Shown here one piece after another: positions 43,827 through 55,800 of a stretch of DNA of 64,000 bases. Origin of the DNA: Plotosus lineatus (Eukaryota; Chordata; Actinopteri; Siluriformes; Plotosidae). Position 1 is the first letter of the stretch. Each line of letters begins with the position of its first letter. The position numbers and the translations under genes are program-made. The stretch lies in contig CM045731.1 in the NCBI GenBank assembly GCA_024760905.1, positions 56,000,125 through 56,064,124 of the forward strand, in the 5' to 3' direction. The notes beneath the pieces are model-generated. The model made no database searches. It saw only the letters and a list, made by a program, of their open reading frames with translations, and was not told the DNA's origin.

Positions 43827-44872
43827 CTCTTGTCTTTTCCCCAGGGCCACTGTCTCTAAACCATACAACATTGCTGGCCTCATCACAGTCTTGGACACTT
43901 TTCCTTTCATTCTTGCCGATACTCCCTCCAGTAGTCTACCTGTGTGGTCCTACCGCCGCTTTTATATGTCACCCAATGCTCCTGTCTCTTCTGGAAAAAA
44001 GTATTCACCAGTCATTTCCATCCTTTTTGCAAAATCTGTCAACATCTGTCCTTCTTTGTTCCTGTCCTGGATATCAAACCTGCCCATCACTTCCTCGTCC
44101 CCCCGTTGCCTCCACCAACATGTCCATTGATATCTGCACCAATGAATACTCTGCATCACTTCATCTAACTCACTACAGAATCTCTCCTTCTATTCTACCT
44201 CACAACCTGCCTGTGGGGCATAAGCACTAACCACATTGAACATCACACCTTCCACTTCCAACTTGAAACTCATCACTCTATCTGACACTCTTTTCACTTC
44301 TAGAACATTCCTGACAAATCCCTCCTTCAAGATCACTCTGACTCCATTTCTCTTCCGATCGACACCATGAAAAAACAGCTTAATCCCTGCTCCTCAGCTT
44401 CTAGCCTTGCTACCTTTCCACTTTGGTCTCCTGAACACACAGTATGTCCACCTTCCTCCTCCGCATCATGTCAGCAAGCTCTCTACCTTTCCTGCCCTAC
44501 CGTTCCAACGTTCAAAGTCCCTACTCTCAGACTCTACTCCCTACTCATGCCTTTCCTCTTCTCTCTCTATGCCTACGGACATGCCTCCCCCTCTCCTTCT
44601 TCGACCTCGCCTCCTTTGACCTCTCCTTCTTCGACTAACAGTAGTCCAATTTCAACCAGCACCCTGTTGATTAACAGCACCGTTGGCGGTTGTTGTTAAC
44701 CCGGGCCTCGACCAATCCGGTATGGTATTTGTATTTTTGACCCGCATCTTTTATGTGGCATTGGTTTTAGGCCGGATGCCCTTCCTGATGCAACCCTCAG
44801 CATTTATCCGGGCTTGGGACCGGTGTGAGGGTGAACACTGGCTTGTGCCCCCCCCCCCCCCCCCATGGCTGC
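43793..44872 (-). mobile_element. RTE-like LINE copy H, inverted and deleted
   Basis: Minus strand. 43793-43925 is a piece of the C-terminal region, mirror image of 43470-43590 in copy G and sharing its private variants. At about 43926 it jumps to the endonuclease and continues to the family 5' end (CATGGCTGCATTATCAT) at 44872. Linker and RT are absent and the endonuclease is heavily decayed. Confidence 0.87.
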
Positions 44873-44875
44873 ATT

Positions 44876-44876
<1 letters not shown>

Positions 44877-44960
<84 letters not shown>
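44877..44960 (+). repeat. (TA)n microsatellite
   Basis: About 40 TA units at the 5' end of RTE copy H. Confidence 0.97.
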
Positions 44961-44966
<6 letters not shown>

Positions 44967-45067
44967 GAGTAGATCTTTCCGTAAGTGAATGCTCAATACT
45001 TTTTCGTCGAGCAAATATAAGTAAAAATAAAAGGACAGGACAAAGACTTTCTATGGAAACTTCATTT

Positions 45068-45120
45068 TCACTACAGATCTGTTTCGAGGAATGGTGAAAC
45101 CATCCTCTCTCTTCAGGTGA
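45068..45120 (-). ncRNA. Hammerhead ribozyme (minus strand), core intact
   Basis: Minus-strand stem I TCAC/GTGA, core CTGAAGA, stem II with one changed loop-side base pair, GAAA, ACAG-AU-CUGU stem III and GUA. Predicted to be able to cleave. Confidence 0.75.
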
Positions 45121-45122
45121 TT

Positions 45123-45172
45123 CAGAAGAGAGAGGATGTTTTCACCACCCTTCGAAACAGAGCTGTAGTGAA
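45123..45172 (+). ncRNA. Hammerhead ribozyme remnant (plus strand), core mutated
   Basis: The core reads CAGAAGA in place of CTGAAGA, and the 5' half of stem I is lost at the junction with the mirror copy. GAAA, stem III (ACAGAGCUGU) and GUA persist. Predicted inactive. Confidence 0.65.
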
Positions 45173-45215
45173 AATGAAGTTTCAATAGAAAGTCTTTGTC
45201 CTGTCCTTTTATTTT

Positions 45216-45216
<1 letters not shown>

Positions 45217-45286
<70 letters not shown>
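45217..45286 (+). repeat. (TA)n(CA)n microsatellite
   Basis: TA array followed by a CA array. Confidence 0.97.
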
Positions 45287-45289
<3 letters not shown>

Positions 45290-45292
45290 ATC

Positions 45293-45966
45293 GTCTTCTT
45301 TTCTTTTCGCCTTTTTTCCCGTTCTTGAGAGTTACCACAGCGAATCATCTGATTCGCACATTTGATTTGGCATGGGTTTTTTTTTTTTTTTTACGTGGGA
45401 TGCCCTTTCTGTCAGAACCCTTTTTAGCAAGGGACAGAAACATGCTGATGGCTTTGCAGCCTACTCTTTACGAAAGTCAGCAATAGTTCTTTTACATGCC
45501 TCTCACCATAGACAATGAGAGACATGGCTCACCTTTGATAACCCAGTTAGCTGCACGGGGGGGTGAAACCACTGTGGGGACTCGAACCCCCAACCTTAGG
45601 ATCAGCGATCCTTTGCGCTATCCAGTAGACCAGGGATCACCAACGTGGCGCCTGTGGGCACCAGATAGCCCGTAAGGACAATATGAGTTGACCGCAGACC
45701 TGTCCACTGATATTTTCAGGACAGGCCCTCGGCTCCACAGCACCACTCGCCATTGAGCTGCATCTAATTTTTTTTAATATATTTTGAAATCAAATCAATA
45801 TCTTCACATAGATGAATATCATTAACACATAATTAAAGGTAAATTGAGCAAATTTGTAATTTCAGAGGTGTGTATCGATCTGGTATCCCTTCACATTAAT
45901 TGGTACCCAAGAAGTAGCTCTCATTTTCAAAAAGGTTGGGGACCCTGCACTCGACCATCACTGCCC
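45293..45966 (-). mobile_element. tRNA-RTE chimeric SINE, interrupted by a hAT element
   Basis: Minus strand. RTE-like 3' end at 45295-45350 (GCCTTTTTTCCCG...CCACAGCGAATC), RTE 5'-type block near 45355-45425, then the body and tRNA-like head. The head is split at 45630 by a 317-bp hAT element and resumes at 45948 (CACTCGACCATCACTGCCC). Confidence 0.85.
45631..45947 (+). mobile_element. Small hAT element (MITE)
   Basis: 317 bp with inverted ends CAGGGATCACCAAC and the mirror GGTTGGGGACCCTG. Flanked by CAGTAGAC (45623-45630) and CACTCGAC (45948-45955), decayed copies of the 8-bp target CACTAGAC that intact SINE heads carry. Confidence 0.87.
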
Positions 45967-45974
45967 ATATATAA

Positions 45975-45978
45975 AAAT

Positions 45979-46012
<34 letters not shown>

Positions 46013-46035
46013 TACATATACAGTATATCTATACA

Positions 46036-46081
<46 letters not shown>

Positions 46082-46145
46082 TATATATATATATAATATG
46101 TATTATATAATATATAAATATAATATATATATATATTATATTTAT
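45975..46145 (+). repeat. (TA)n/(CA)n-rich block
   Basis: TA, CA and ATATAATAT repeats. Confidence 0.93.
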
Positions 46146-46654
46146 ATATTATATATTAAATAAAATAACCTTTTTCAAGGCAACTTACGTATGTTTTACA
46201 ACAAAATACATTAAGTGAATAACACTCACTATAAACTTAAAAGAAAAGAAAGCCCTAACTGGGAAACTATAAATCTGCATCGCTCTTGAAGGTAGCACGT
46301 TTACGTCAGAGGTCATGTGTTATTGCGCGTGCGCATTTCTCCTCATAGTGTAAACTCACTTCCTAAACAAAACTGAGGTAAAGTCTTTAATGCCGTTTTG
46401 GTTTTACGGTTGTACCCCTGTATTTATTTTATCAATTTTACTGGTAATTAAAGTATTTATATGCTAGCATGATGTCGATTGTGATATAAATGATTAGTAT
46501 TGTATTTTAAAAATGTATATACAAGACTGCCGATTAATGCGAACTGTCAACTGTTTATACTTATTTCTGTAAATAATATATTTATATTTTAAATGTCTTT
46601 ATTTATTTTGTTACTCCACACAGCAGTTTATCAGTGATTACAATGTTTAGATTC
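46146..46654. other. AT-rich spacer
   Basis: No gene or repeat family recognised. Confidence 0.5.
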
Positions 46655-47546
46655 TGTTTGTTTGTCTCCCTCTCTCTGTCTCGCATTCTCACTGTCTTTC
46701 TCATTCTTTCTCACTCTCTGTCTCCCTGTCTCTCTGCTGTCGCCCTCATTGTCTGTATGTCTGTCTCTCTCAATCTGTCTCACTCTCTCACTGTCTGTTT
46801 CTCACTGTTTGTCTGTCTCTCTGCTCTCATTCTCTCTCACTCTCTGCCTGTCGTTCTCTGTCTCTCTCACTGTCTCCTGTTTTTCTCTCTGTCTGTTTCC
46901 TCTCTCTTACTATCTCTGTCTACTTCTCTTTCTGTATATACTATTTCTTTTTCTCTTTTTGCATTCTCTCTCACTCTCTCACTGTCCGCCTTTCTCTTAC
47001 TGTCCGTCTCTTTCTCACTGTTTTTCTGTCTCTCTTCCCCCTCCCCCTCTCTTCCCCCTCCCCCTCTCTTCCCCTCCCCCTCTCTTCCCCCTCCCCTCTC
47101 TTCCCCCTCCCCCTCCCCTCTCTTCCCCCTCCCCCTCTCTTCCCCCTCCCCCTCTCTTCCCCCTCCCGTCTCTCTTCCCCCTCTCCGTCTCTCTTCCCCC
47201 TCTCCGTCTCTCTTCCCCCTCTCTGTCTCTCTTCCCCCTCTCTGTCTCTCTTCCCCCTCTCTGTCTCTCTTCCCCCTCTCTGTCTCTTCCTCCCTCTCTG
47301 TCTCTTCCCCCTCCCCCTCTCTGTCTCTTCCCCCTCCCCCTCTCTGTCTCTCCCCCCTCCCCCTCTCTCCCTCTCCCCTCCCCCACTCTCTCCTCTCTCT
47401 TCCCCCTCCCCCTCTCTGTCTCTCTTCCTCGCTCTCTGTCTCTCTTCCCCTCCCCTCTCTGTCTCTCTTCCCCCCTCTCTGTCCCCCTGTCTCTCTACCC
47501 CTCCCCATCCCCTCAGTCTCTCCCCTCCCCCTCTGTCTCCCCCTCC

Positions 47547-47585
<39 letters not shown>

Positions 47586-47990
47586 ACTTTGTCTACTTTT
47601 TCTATATATTTCTTTTCTCTTCTTGTTGCATTTTTCTATTTTATCTCCTTTTTTTTCTTTCTCTCTATCTGTCTCGATCATTCTTTTTCTCTTATTTTTG
47701 CTCTCATCTCTAACTGCTTCTGTCTGTCAATGACTGCCTCTCTGTCATTCACACACTCTCACTCTCTTTCACTGTCTGTCTGTCTCTTTCACAGTTTTTC
47801 TGTCTCTCTCATTCGCTCACTCTGTCTCGGTCTACTTCTTTTTCTCTTCTGTTTGCATTGTCTTGATCCCCTCATTCTCTCTATCTGTCTCTACCTTTCT
47901 TTGTCTCTTGTTTTTAACTGTCTCTATCACTGTTTTTCTCTCTCTCTCTATCTCTGGGAATCAATCTCTCTGACTTTTTTCTGTCTAAAC
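46655..47990 (+). repeat. Pyrimidine-rich array (CTCTCTGTCTCT / CTTCCCCCTCCC)
   Basis: Degenerate repeats of CTCTCTGT-type units. 47030-47560 is almost pure C and T on the plus strand (TCTCTTCCCCCTCCCCC units). The long open frames through it encode only Ser/Leu/Pro runs and are not genes. A (TA)n array follows at 47994-48033. Confidence 0.93.
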
Positions 47991-48036
<46 letters not shown>

Positions 48037-48317
48037 TTTAATATTTCACTCTTTCTCTGTATTTCATTCCGTTCAATTGTGTTTGTTGATCTTTTGCTCT
48101 ATTTTTCTCTCAGTTTATGAACCAAAAAGTTTTGCGAGTCAGAGATTTTCCAGCTTTCTGTTACAAAGACACCTAAGACTCGTTTCATTCAAAATTATAA
48201 TCCCTACACATCTCATTAAACATCTCTTACCAGAAGCTTCACTGTTCTTTTCCTTAATTTGTAAATATCATCTTGTTTTATATAAAATAATTTAATTGAT
48301 ATGATGTGAGTGCAATA

Positions 48318-49199
48318 CAGTGGCACCTTGACTTACGAGTGTCTTTTATAACAAATTTTCCATGATACGAGCTTCGATCCCACTAAAACTCTGCCTCATC
48401 TACCGAGCGATTTACAAGCTCTGAAGGGGAAATGACTTTTCCGGGCTGATGAGCCTCATATTCTTCCCTGTGTATTCCTCCACACTCCGAGAACGCCTTT
48501 TGCAGTGCTTCTCAATTATTTTCTGTGATGCCCCCTCTAGGAAGAAAAAAAAAATCATGCCCCCAGCTATAAAGTGTTTACTGCACTTCATATCGTTTGC
48601 TCGGTGAACACAGTGAGAGCACCACTGCCATCTACTGTAGAGTATGTGCAATTACACTTAATTCTCGTCATACAGTATGGCAAAAAAGCATGTTCCCCAG
48701 GGTCATACACGTCCCCCCTGGTATCACACCGCACCCCAAGGAGGGTGTGCCCCACTGTTGTGCGAGAAGCACTGGCCTTGTGGGAACTCACCACGAGCCT
48801 TTCCTTGCTGGCATTTGTAGCATGTACATATACAAAATTCTCCTGCTTCTCTGTTACGCAGCACCTTATGCCTGCCCACGGGATATTTTTGCACCCACTT
48901 GACATCTTTGAGGCGGTCGATGATTGAAAGGGTTAGTTGACTTATTGTTTATTCTTGTTTTATTATGATTTATTCTTAATTATTATTGCTGTTAATGTTC
49001 ATGTATTATTATAATAACAATAATGAAATATGTATTGTTTTCACATTTTTATCGTTAATATAAAAGGTCAAATATACTTGTTTGTGTAGGTTATGGGGGT
49101 TGGAATGGATTAATTTATTTACTATTATTTTCTATTGGAATTTTTGTTTTATCTAACGAACATTTTGACTTACAAGATAGTCCTCAGAACGGATTAATT
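48318..49199 (+). mobile_element. Tigger/pogo-type element, right end truncated
   Basis: Starts CAGTGGCACCTTGACTTACG after TA (48316-48317). Internal tail blocks such as ACGAACATTTTGACTTACAA and GGAACGGATTAATTT-like text near 49155-49199 are family-typical. It is cut where the LINE begins. A hAT element sits inside at 48503-48774. Confidence 0.75.
48503..48774 (+). mobile_element. hAT element (MITE) nested in Tigger
   Basis: 272 bp, ends CAGTGCTTCTCAATTATTTT and inverted GCGAGAAGCACTG, as in the 19185-20267 family. Flanked by GCCTTTTG (48495-48502) and GCCTTGTG (48775-48782), an 8-bp target copy with one change. Confidence 0.88.
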
Positions 49200-50130
49200 T
49201 TGGTGAGGTGAGGGTTGGAACGTAGATCGACTGGTAAATTGAGAGCTTCGCCTTGTGGCTCAGCTCCTTCTTCACCATGACGGACCGGTACAGGCACCGC
49301 TTAACAGCAGAGGCTGCAGTGATCCGTCTGTCGATCTCTCGCTCCATCCTTCCCTCACTCGTGAACAGGACCCCAAGATACTTAAACTCCTCCACTTGGG
49401 GCAGGACCTCATTCCCGATCCGGAGGGGGCATTCCACCCTTGTCTGACTGAGAACCATGGCCACAGACTTGGAGGTACTGATCCTCATTCCGGCTGCTTC
49501 GCACTTGGCTAAAATCGCTCCAGTGAGAGCTGGAGGTCCCGACTTGATGAAGCCAAAAGGACAACATCATCCGCAAAAAGCAGAGATGAGATCCGATGGC
49601 CACCAAACCAGAACCCCTCAATGCCTCGACTGCGCCTAGAAATTCTGTCCATAAAAATTATGAACAGAATCGGTGACAAAAGACAGCCTTGGCGGACTCC
49701 AACTCCCACCGGAAACGAATTCGACCTGTTCTTACCAATACGAACCAAACTCTGGCTCCGATGATACAGCGACCGAATGGCTTGTAGCAACAAATCTGGA
49801 ACGCCGTACTCTCGGCGCACGCCCCACAAGATCGTTTGAGGGACACGGTCGAAAGCTTTCTCCAAATCCACAAAGCACATGTGGACGGATTGGGCAAACT
49901 CCCATGCCCCCTCAAGAATCCTGTGGAGCGCATAGAGTTGGTGAAGAGTGCTACGGCCAGGACGAAAACCACAGTTCCTCCTGAATCCGAGGTTCGACTA
50001 TCGGTCGGCTCCTCCTCGCTAGTACCCCTGCATAGACTTTCCCAGGTAGGCTGAGGAGTGTAATTCCACGATAATTGGAACACACCCTCCGGTCCCCCTT
50101 CTTAAAAATGGGGACCACCACCCCAGTTTA
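49200..50130 (-). pseudogene. Second LINE family, reverse-transcriptase fragment
   Basis: Minus strand RT in shifting frames: FVDLEKAFDRVPQTILW near 49830-49880, VGVRQGCLLSPILFIIFMDR, the catalytic FADD in LLFADDVVLLASSS near 49560-49620, then KSVAMVLSQTRVECPL and EEFKYLGVLFTSEG. Different from the RTE copies in nearly every residue outside the motifs. Upstream part at 49900-50110 is frameshifted. The 3' side is cut at the Tigger border. Clade not assigned. Confidence 0.8.
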
Positions 50131-50198
50131 CCAATCCAGAGGTCCAGCCCCCGATGACCACGCAATGTTGCAGGTACCACTGTACTTGCTTCTTCTTC

Positions 50199-50199
<1 letters not shown>

Positions 50200-50232
<33 letters not shown>

Positions 50233-50243
50233 GGGGGGGGGGT
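50200..50243 (+). repeat. (TG)n(G)n microsatellite
   Basis: GT array ending in a run of 13 or so G. Confidence 0.95.
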
Positions 50244-50436
50244 CATGCACTAAGCTGTGTGTTACCATTTTCTCGCTAATCAGAATCCAGATTTGTTCTA
50301 AAATCCTGTGTTTGTTTGACACATACATGATAAATGTTATCCTGTTTTCACAGCTTTGAACTTCACATCCAATTGGTTTGTGAGAACGTAAGAAGAGCAG
50401 CATTTAGAAGAAACACTGCGTTCGGCCTTTACCATC

Positions 50437-50570
50437 ATGGCTGCCACCAACGAGGAGAACGTCCATGTAGAAGAGGTAGAGGTGTTGACGACGCAGGACA
50501 GCTCAGCTCCATGTCCGTCAGCAGAATGCATGAAGAACATCCTGGAGAATGTGAATCTGCAACAGCCAGA
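50437..50570 (+). CDS. gmeb2: gmeb2 coding exon 1
   Basis: ATG to donor CCAGA|GTGAGA; 134 nt, ends in phase 2. Acidic N-terminus ending in ENVNLQQPE (the last codon is split). A TTTTCACAG acceptor at 50345-50353 suggests a preceding non-coding exon. Confidence 0.88.
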
Positions 50571-51626
50571 GTGAGAGATGCTTTGTTCTTCAGCGAGTCC
50601 AATGTGACCCGGAATATTTTTCATCTTGTTGGAGCTTCTCAATGTGGTTAATGTGGGTTGAAGTTTTTTTTTGTTTTTTACCGGGATCCCAGATCTCCGC
50701 TATTTAGCGGAATTCCGCTATTTTTATAAATTTATGCAATAAATACAGTGTAAGACTGTTTACTAGGCAGAGTAAATGTTGACATTTTGAGTTATGGTGT
50801 TATACTATGAACATACTAACTTGTAGTGGGTATGCTCACTAGTTGAACACAAATGTTTGCTGTAATATCATGTGTTATGTGATCATTCTACAAATTGGTT
50901 CATAATTATGTTACCCATGAATGATGAGCCATTGCGCGATGCTACTTGAATTGTGTGTTCTACACTGAAACTAATTTAAGCTGTTTTGTTTAGTGTTTAT
51001 GCATGTTACAAAACAATAATTCACTTGCTTGCATGATTTTTTTATATGACATGCTTTGCCCCGTACCCCGCTAGGGGCCCTGTGGCTGCCTTGACCCCAG
51101 CTGAAATATTTCATTTCCTATATTTCTAAACCTGTTTCCTCTGTTTTTTCTAAATCTCATTGGGATCCCTGTTTTTATAGGGTGGACAACCTGGAGCAGA
51201 GCTTAGCGTCTGAACCCAGTCCTGCCATCAGTCTGCCTAAAGAAGCGGTGCTTGGTGAGATATGATTACTAAACATGGTGTTTCTGTATCCAATTGGCAT
51301 CTTCTCTCTGTGCTTGCACCCCTGTGCTTGTGTTTGGGTGGGAGGGAGTGAGAGAGAGAGTAGGGGTGAAGGAAGGGGAGACAGAGAGAGAGAGAGAGAG
51401 GGAGGTAGTGTGAGAGTGTGGGTGAGGGCTGGATTGCATGAGAGAGAGTGAGTCGGGGTGAGGGAGAGAGAGAAAGTGGGGGTGAGGGAGAGAGAAAGTG
51501 GGGGTGAGGGAGGAGAGAGTGGGGTGAGGGAGGAGAGAGTGGGGTGAGGGAGGAGAGAGTGGGGTGAGGGAGGGGGAGAGAGAGAGCAGGGGTGAGGGAG
51601 GAAGTGTGAGAGAGTGTGGGTGATTG

Positions 51627-51663
<37 letters not shown>

Positions 51664-51685
51664 TTGGGGTGAGGGAGTGAGGGTT

Positions 51686-51717
<32 letters not shown>

Positions 51718-51826
51718 CAAGCGAGCATGGGTGAGGGAGGAAGTGTGAGAGAGTGTGGGGAGGGCTGGAGTGTGTGTGTGTATGAGAGAGAGTTGGGTTG
51801 GGGGGAGGGAGGGAGGGAGGGAGGGA

Positions 51827-51857
<31 letters not shown>

Positions 51858-52013
51858 CAGGGGTGAGGGAGAGAGAGAAAGTGGGGGTGAGGGAGGAGAG
51901 AGTGGGGTGAGGGAGGGAGAGAGTGGGGTGAGGGAGGGAGAGAGTGGGGTGAGGGAGGGGAGAGAGAGAGCAGGGGTGAGGGAGGAGGTGTGAGAGAGTG
52001 TGGGTGATTGCTG

Positions 52014-52054
<41 letters not shown>

Positions 52055-52208
52055 TTGGGGTGAGGGAGTGAGGGTTAGAGACAGAGAGAGAGAGAGAGAG
52101 AGCAAGCGAGCATGGGTGAGGGAGGAAGTGTGAGAGAGTGTGGGGGAGGGCTGGAGTGTGTGTGTGTATGAGAGAGAGTTGGGTTGGGGTGAGGGAGGGA
52201 GGGAGGGA

Positions 52209-52252
<44 letters not shown>

Positions 52253-52436
52253 GGGTGAGGGAGGAAGTGTGAGAAAGAGAAAGAAGGATGAGGTGAGGAA
52301 GTGAGGTTGAGAGAGAGAGAGAGAGCATGGGGAGAGAGAAAGAGCAGGGCTGAGGGAGGAAGTGTGAGAGAGTGTGGGTGAGGGCCAGAGTGTGTATGTG
52401 AGAAAGAGAGAGAGAGAGAGTCGGGGGTGAATGAGG

Positions 52437-52471
<35 letters not shown>

Positions 52472-52820
52472 TGAGAGAGAGCAGGGGTGAGGGAGGAAGT
52501 GTGAGAGAGTGTGGGGAAGGCTGGAGTGTGAGAGAGAGTCGGGAGTGAGGGTTAGAGAGAGAGAGAGCGAGAGAGCAGGGGTGAGGGAGGAAGTGTGAGA
52601 GAGTGTGGGGGAAGGCTGGAGTGTGAGAGAGTGAGAGAGAGTCAGGAGTGAGGGTTAGAGAGAGAGAGAGAGCGAGCAGGGGTGAGGGAGAACGTGTGAG
52701 AGAGAGTGTGGGTGAGGGCCAGAGTGTGTGTGAGAGAGAGAGAGAGTAGAGGTGAGGTAAGGAGGAAGAGAAAGAGAGAGAGGGCTGGGGTGAGGAAGTG
52801 AGGGTTAGAGACGGTGAGTA

Positions 52821-52884
<64 letters not shown>

Positions 52885-55800
52885 AAGAGAGTCAGAGGTG
52901 TGTGTCAGTGAGAGAGAGAGACAGACAGAGAGTAGGGGTGAAGGAGGGAGTGTGAGAAATTGAAAATTTAAAAAGTACTTTATTTTAACACAAAAAATCA
53001 AACACCAGTTATTAAAGCATAAACAGAAAGGGTACATTAAATGAATTAATGTAGAAAATAAACCCATTACACACACAAAAATAAATAAATAGACAAATAA
53101 AAATAATAAATAAATAACTAAACAACAAGAAACACCCCAACAGATCTAACCTTCTCGATGTCTGTCTTCTTTTCGGCTTTTTCCCTTTTACTCGGGAGTC
53201 GCCACAGCGAATCATCTGATTCGCACGTTTGATTTGGCAGAGGTTTTTACGTCGGATGCCCTTCCTGTCACAACCCTTTTAGCAAGGGACAGAAACACGC
53301 TGACGACTTTGCAGCCTACTCTTTACGAAAGTCAGCAATGGTTCTTTTACATGAACCTCACCAGAGACAGTGACAGACATGGCCCGCCTTTGATAACCCA
53401 GTTAGCTGCACTGGGGGGACAGTGACAACCTTGTGGAGAGTGGGACTCGAACCCCCAACCTTTGGATCAGCGATCCAGCGCCCTATACCACTAGACCACC
53501 ACTGCCCCTACCCTCTCGATCTCAACAGAAAAAATCTCTCCCTTGAGTGGAGCCAGGTGTCCTGGCGGCTGTTGCCATTAAAAAATTCTCCAGACGTCTA
53601 AAAGTTCGTGTGTCTCAACGAGTTTTCTTAGCGTCCTTTGCGAGGCAGTGTGTGGTTCGGGGTGGTTCCGATCTATAAGATGATTTTCAGTACAATTAAA
53701 ATCCCCCCCCGATAATCAGGTGCTCATCCTGACCGCACCTCTGAATCACATCCTCCAGGGCGCTTAAAAACAGGGGTCTCTCTGTGCCTGCAATTGGAGC
53801 GTAAACGTTTAAAAACAAAACCTTGATTCTTTCCTGCTGTGCCGTAACTTTTAAAATATGGCCTGTCATCACATCTTCAGTGTGTACAGAAACCGGGTTA
53901 AAATCTCGGAAGAATAAAATTCCAACTTCCCCACTGTTGGCACTTTTGTGACGAAAAAACACCTGTCCGTCCCATTCCCTCCTCCAGTCACCCTCATTGT
54001 CCACGGTGCTGTGTCTCCTGAATAAAAACAACATTTAGTTTCTTTACATGAATTAAACTAAAAGTCAAGGCTCTTTTCAAGTCCTGTCTCGCTCCGTTTA
54101 TATTGAGCATGGCGATTTTAAAAGTCTCCATGTTCATGTTGAAAATAAAAGAAGGGAGAGACTGAACTGTGAGAGGTAGAAGCAGGTTGAATAAAAAAAA
54201 AACAGATGAAAGAAAGAAAACATTAGTCCTCCTCAGCGAGTTGTTTTTTAAACTTTGAAGCCAGTTTCCTCAATCTATAAACCTCTTGTTTGGTGAAACC
54301 TGGCTGTCCGGGCTCACCTCGCTTTCTTAAATGGAGACGGACAGAGTCGATAAATAGTCTGAGGTCCGGAAAAAAGTTTTCGGCTTTAGTTCTAACCCCT
54401 TTATTGTCATGTAGGAACTTTTGAATTTTTTCCACAGTGTATGCCGTGGCTGTGTCCATTTTTTCTGTGTTCTCGTCCTCGCTCTCAGGCAAGCCCTGGG
54501 ACAGGCGGATTTCCCCCTTTGAGGCTTTTTTTAATTTTGTTCGACATGCTGTTTTCTGTATTTGTGAACTTTCTCTTAGCTACCGTTTTTAATTCGTCAA
54601 CTATTAATTCTTCATCCTCTTGACCTAATTCCTCCAGAACTGACTCTGCCACCCTAGCTGCTATCTGCCCCATGCTTTCCTTCTGTGTTCCCAACTCTAT
54701 CTGATCATCACCATGTAAATGTTCTGCACACCCATTACCCTTCACCTGTGTGTCTGAGTTATTTACCTGTGCAGCCACCGTGGTGTCTGTGCTGGCCTGC
54801 ACACCGTCCGTCTGTGTCTCCGGGCTATGAGAAACCATTTTCCGAGTCTCCGATACAGTTGTTGTCTCATGCAATTTGGAAGGGCTTTCTAACAATTTGG
54901 TTTTCAGTTTTTTGTTGGTATCCTCTTCTTCTTCTTTTACTTTCGACTGCTCCCTTCAGGGGTCGCCACAGCAAATCATCCGCCTCCATCTCACCCTGTC
55001 CTCTGCATCCTTCATGTCTTCCTTCACCACATCCATAAATCTCTTTGGTCTTCCTCGAGGCCTTCTGCCTGGTAGTTCCAACCTCAGTATCCTACTGCCA
55101 ATATACTCACTATCCCTCCTCTGTACATGTCCAAACCATCTGAATCTAGCCTCTCTGACTTTGTCTCCAAAACATCTTACATGGGCTGTTCCTCTGATGT
55201 ACTCATTTCTGATCCTATCCATCCTCGTTACTCCCAGAGAGAACCTTAACATTTTCATCTCTGCTACCTCCAGCTCTGCCTCCTGCCTTTTCCTCAGCGC
55301 CACTGTTTCTAAGCCATACAACATCGCTGGCCTCACCACCGTCTTGTACACTTTTCCCTTCATTCTTGCTGACACTCTCCTATCGCACATCACACCGGAC
55401 ACTTTTCTCCAACCATTCCAGCCTGCCTGCACACGCTTCTTCACCTCTTTTCCACACTCTCCATTGCTCTGGATTGTTGAGCCTAAGTACTTAAAATCCT
55501 CCACTTTCGTTATCTCTACTCCCTGTAACATCACCGTTCCTCCTGGGTCCTTCTCATTCACACACATGTATTCTGATTTTCTGAGGCTAACCTTCATTCC
55601 TCTCCCTTTCAGGGCATACCTCCACCTCTCTAGATTTTCCTCCACTTGTTCTCTGCTCTCACTACAGATCACAATGTCATCTGCAAACATCATAGTCCAT
55701 GGAGATTCTTGTCTCACCTCATCTGTCAGCCTGTCCATCACCATAGCAAACAAGAAGGGGCTCCGAACTGACCCTTGATGCAGTCCCACCTCCACCTTGA

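Larger units (their letters stand above)
44961..45216. mobile_element. Second Penelope-like inverted ribozyme locus
   Basis: Same family as 39714-40149: flank GAGTAGATCTTTCCGTAAG, then AAAGGACAGGACAAAGAC, then two ribozyme units back to back, then the mirror GTCTTTGTCCTGTCCTTTTA. Here the arms meet with no TA spacer. Confidence 0.7.

Noticed and set aside
46634..48041. Overlapping long ORFs of 238-459 codons on both strands
   Set aside because: They cross a CTCTCTGT/CCCCTC array; the products are Ser/Leu/Pro or Arg/Glu/Gly runs only.
51175..52328. Long minus-strand ORFs in gmeb2 intron 2
   Set aside because: Artefacts of the GTGAGGGAG/GAGAGA repeats; no domain, and they would overlap the true exon 2.
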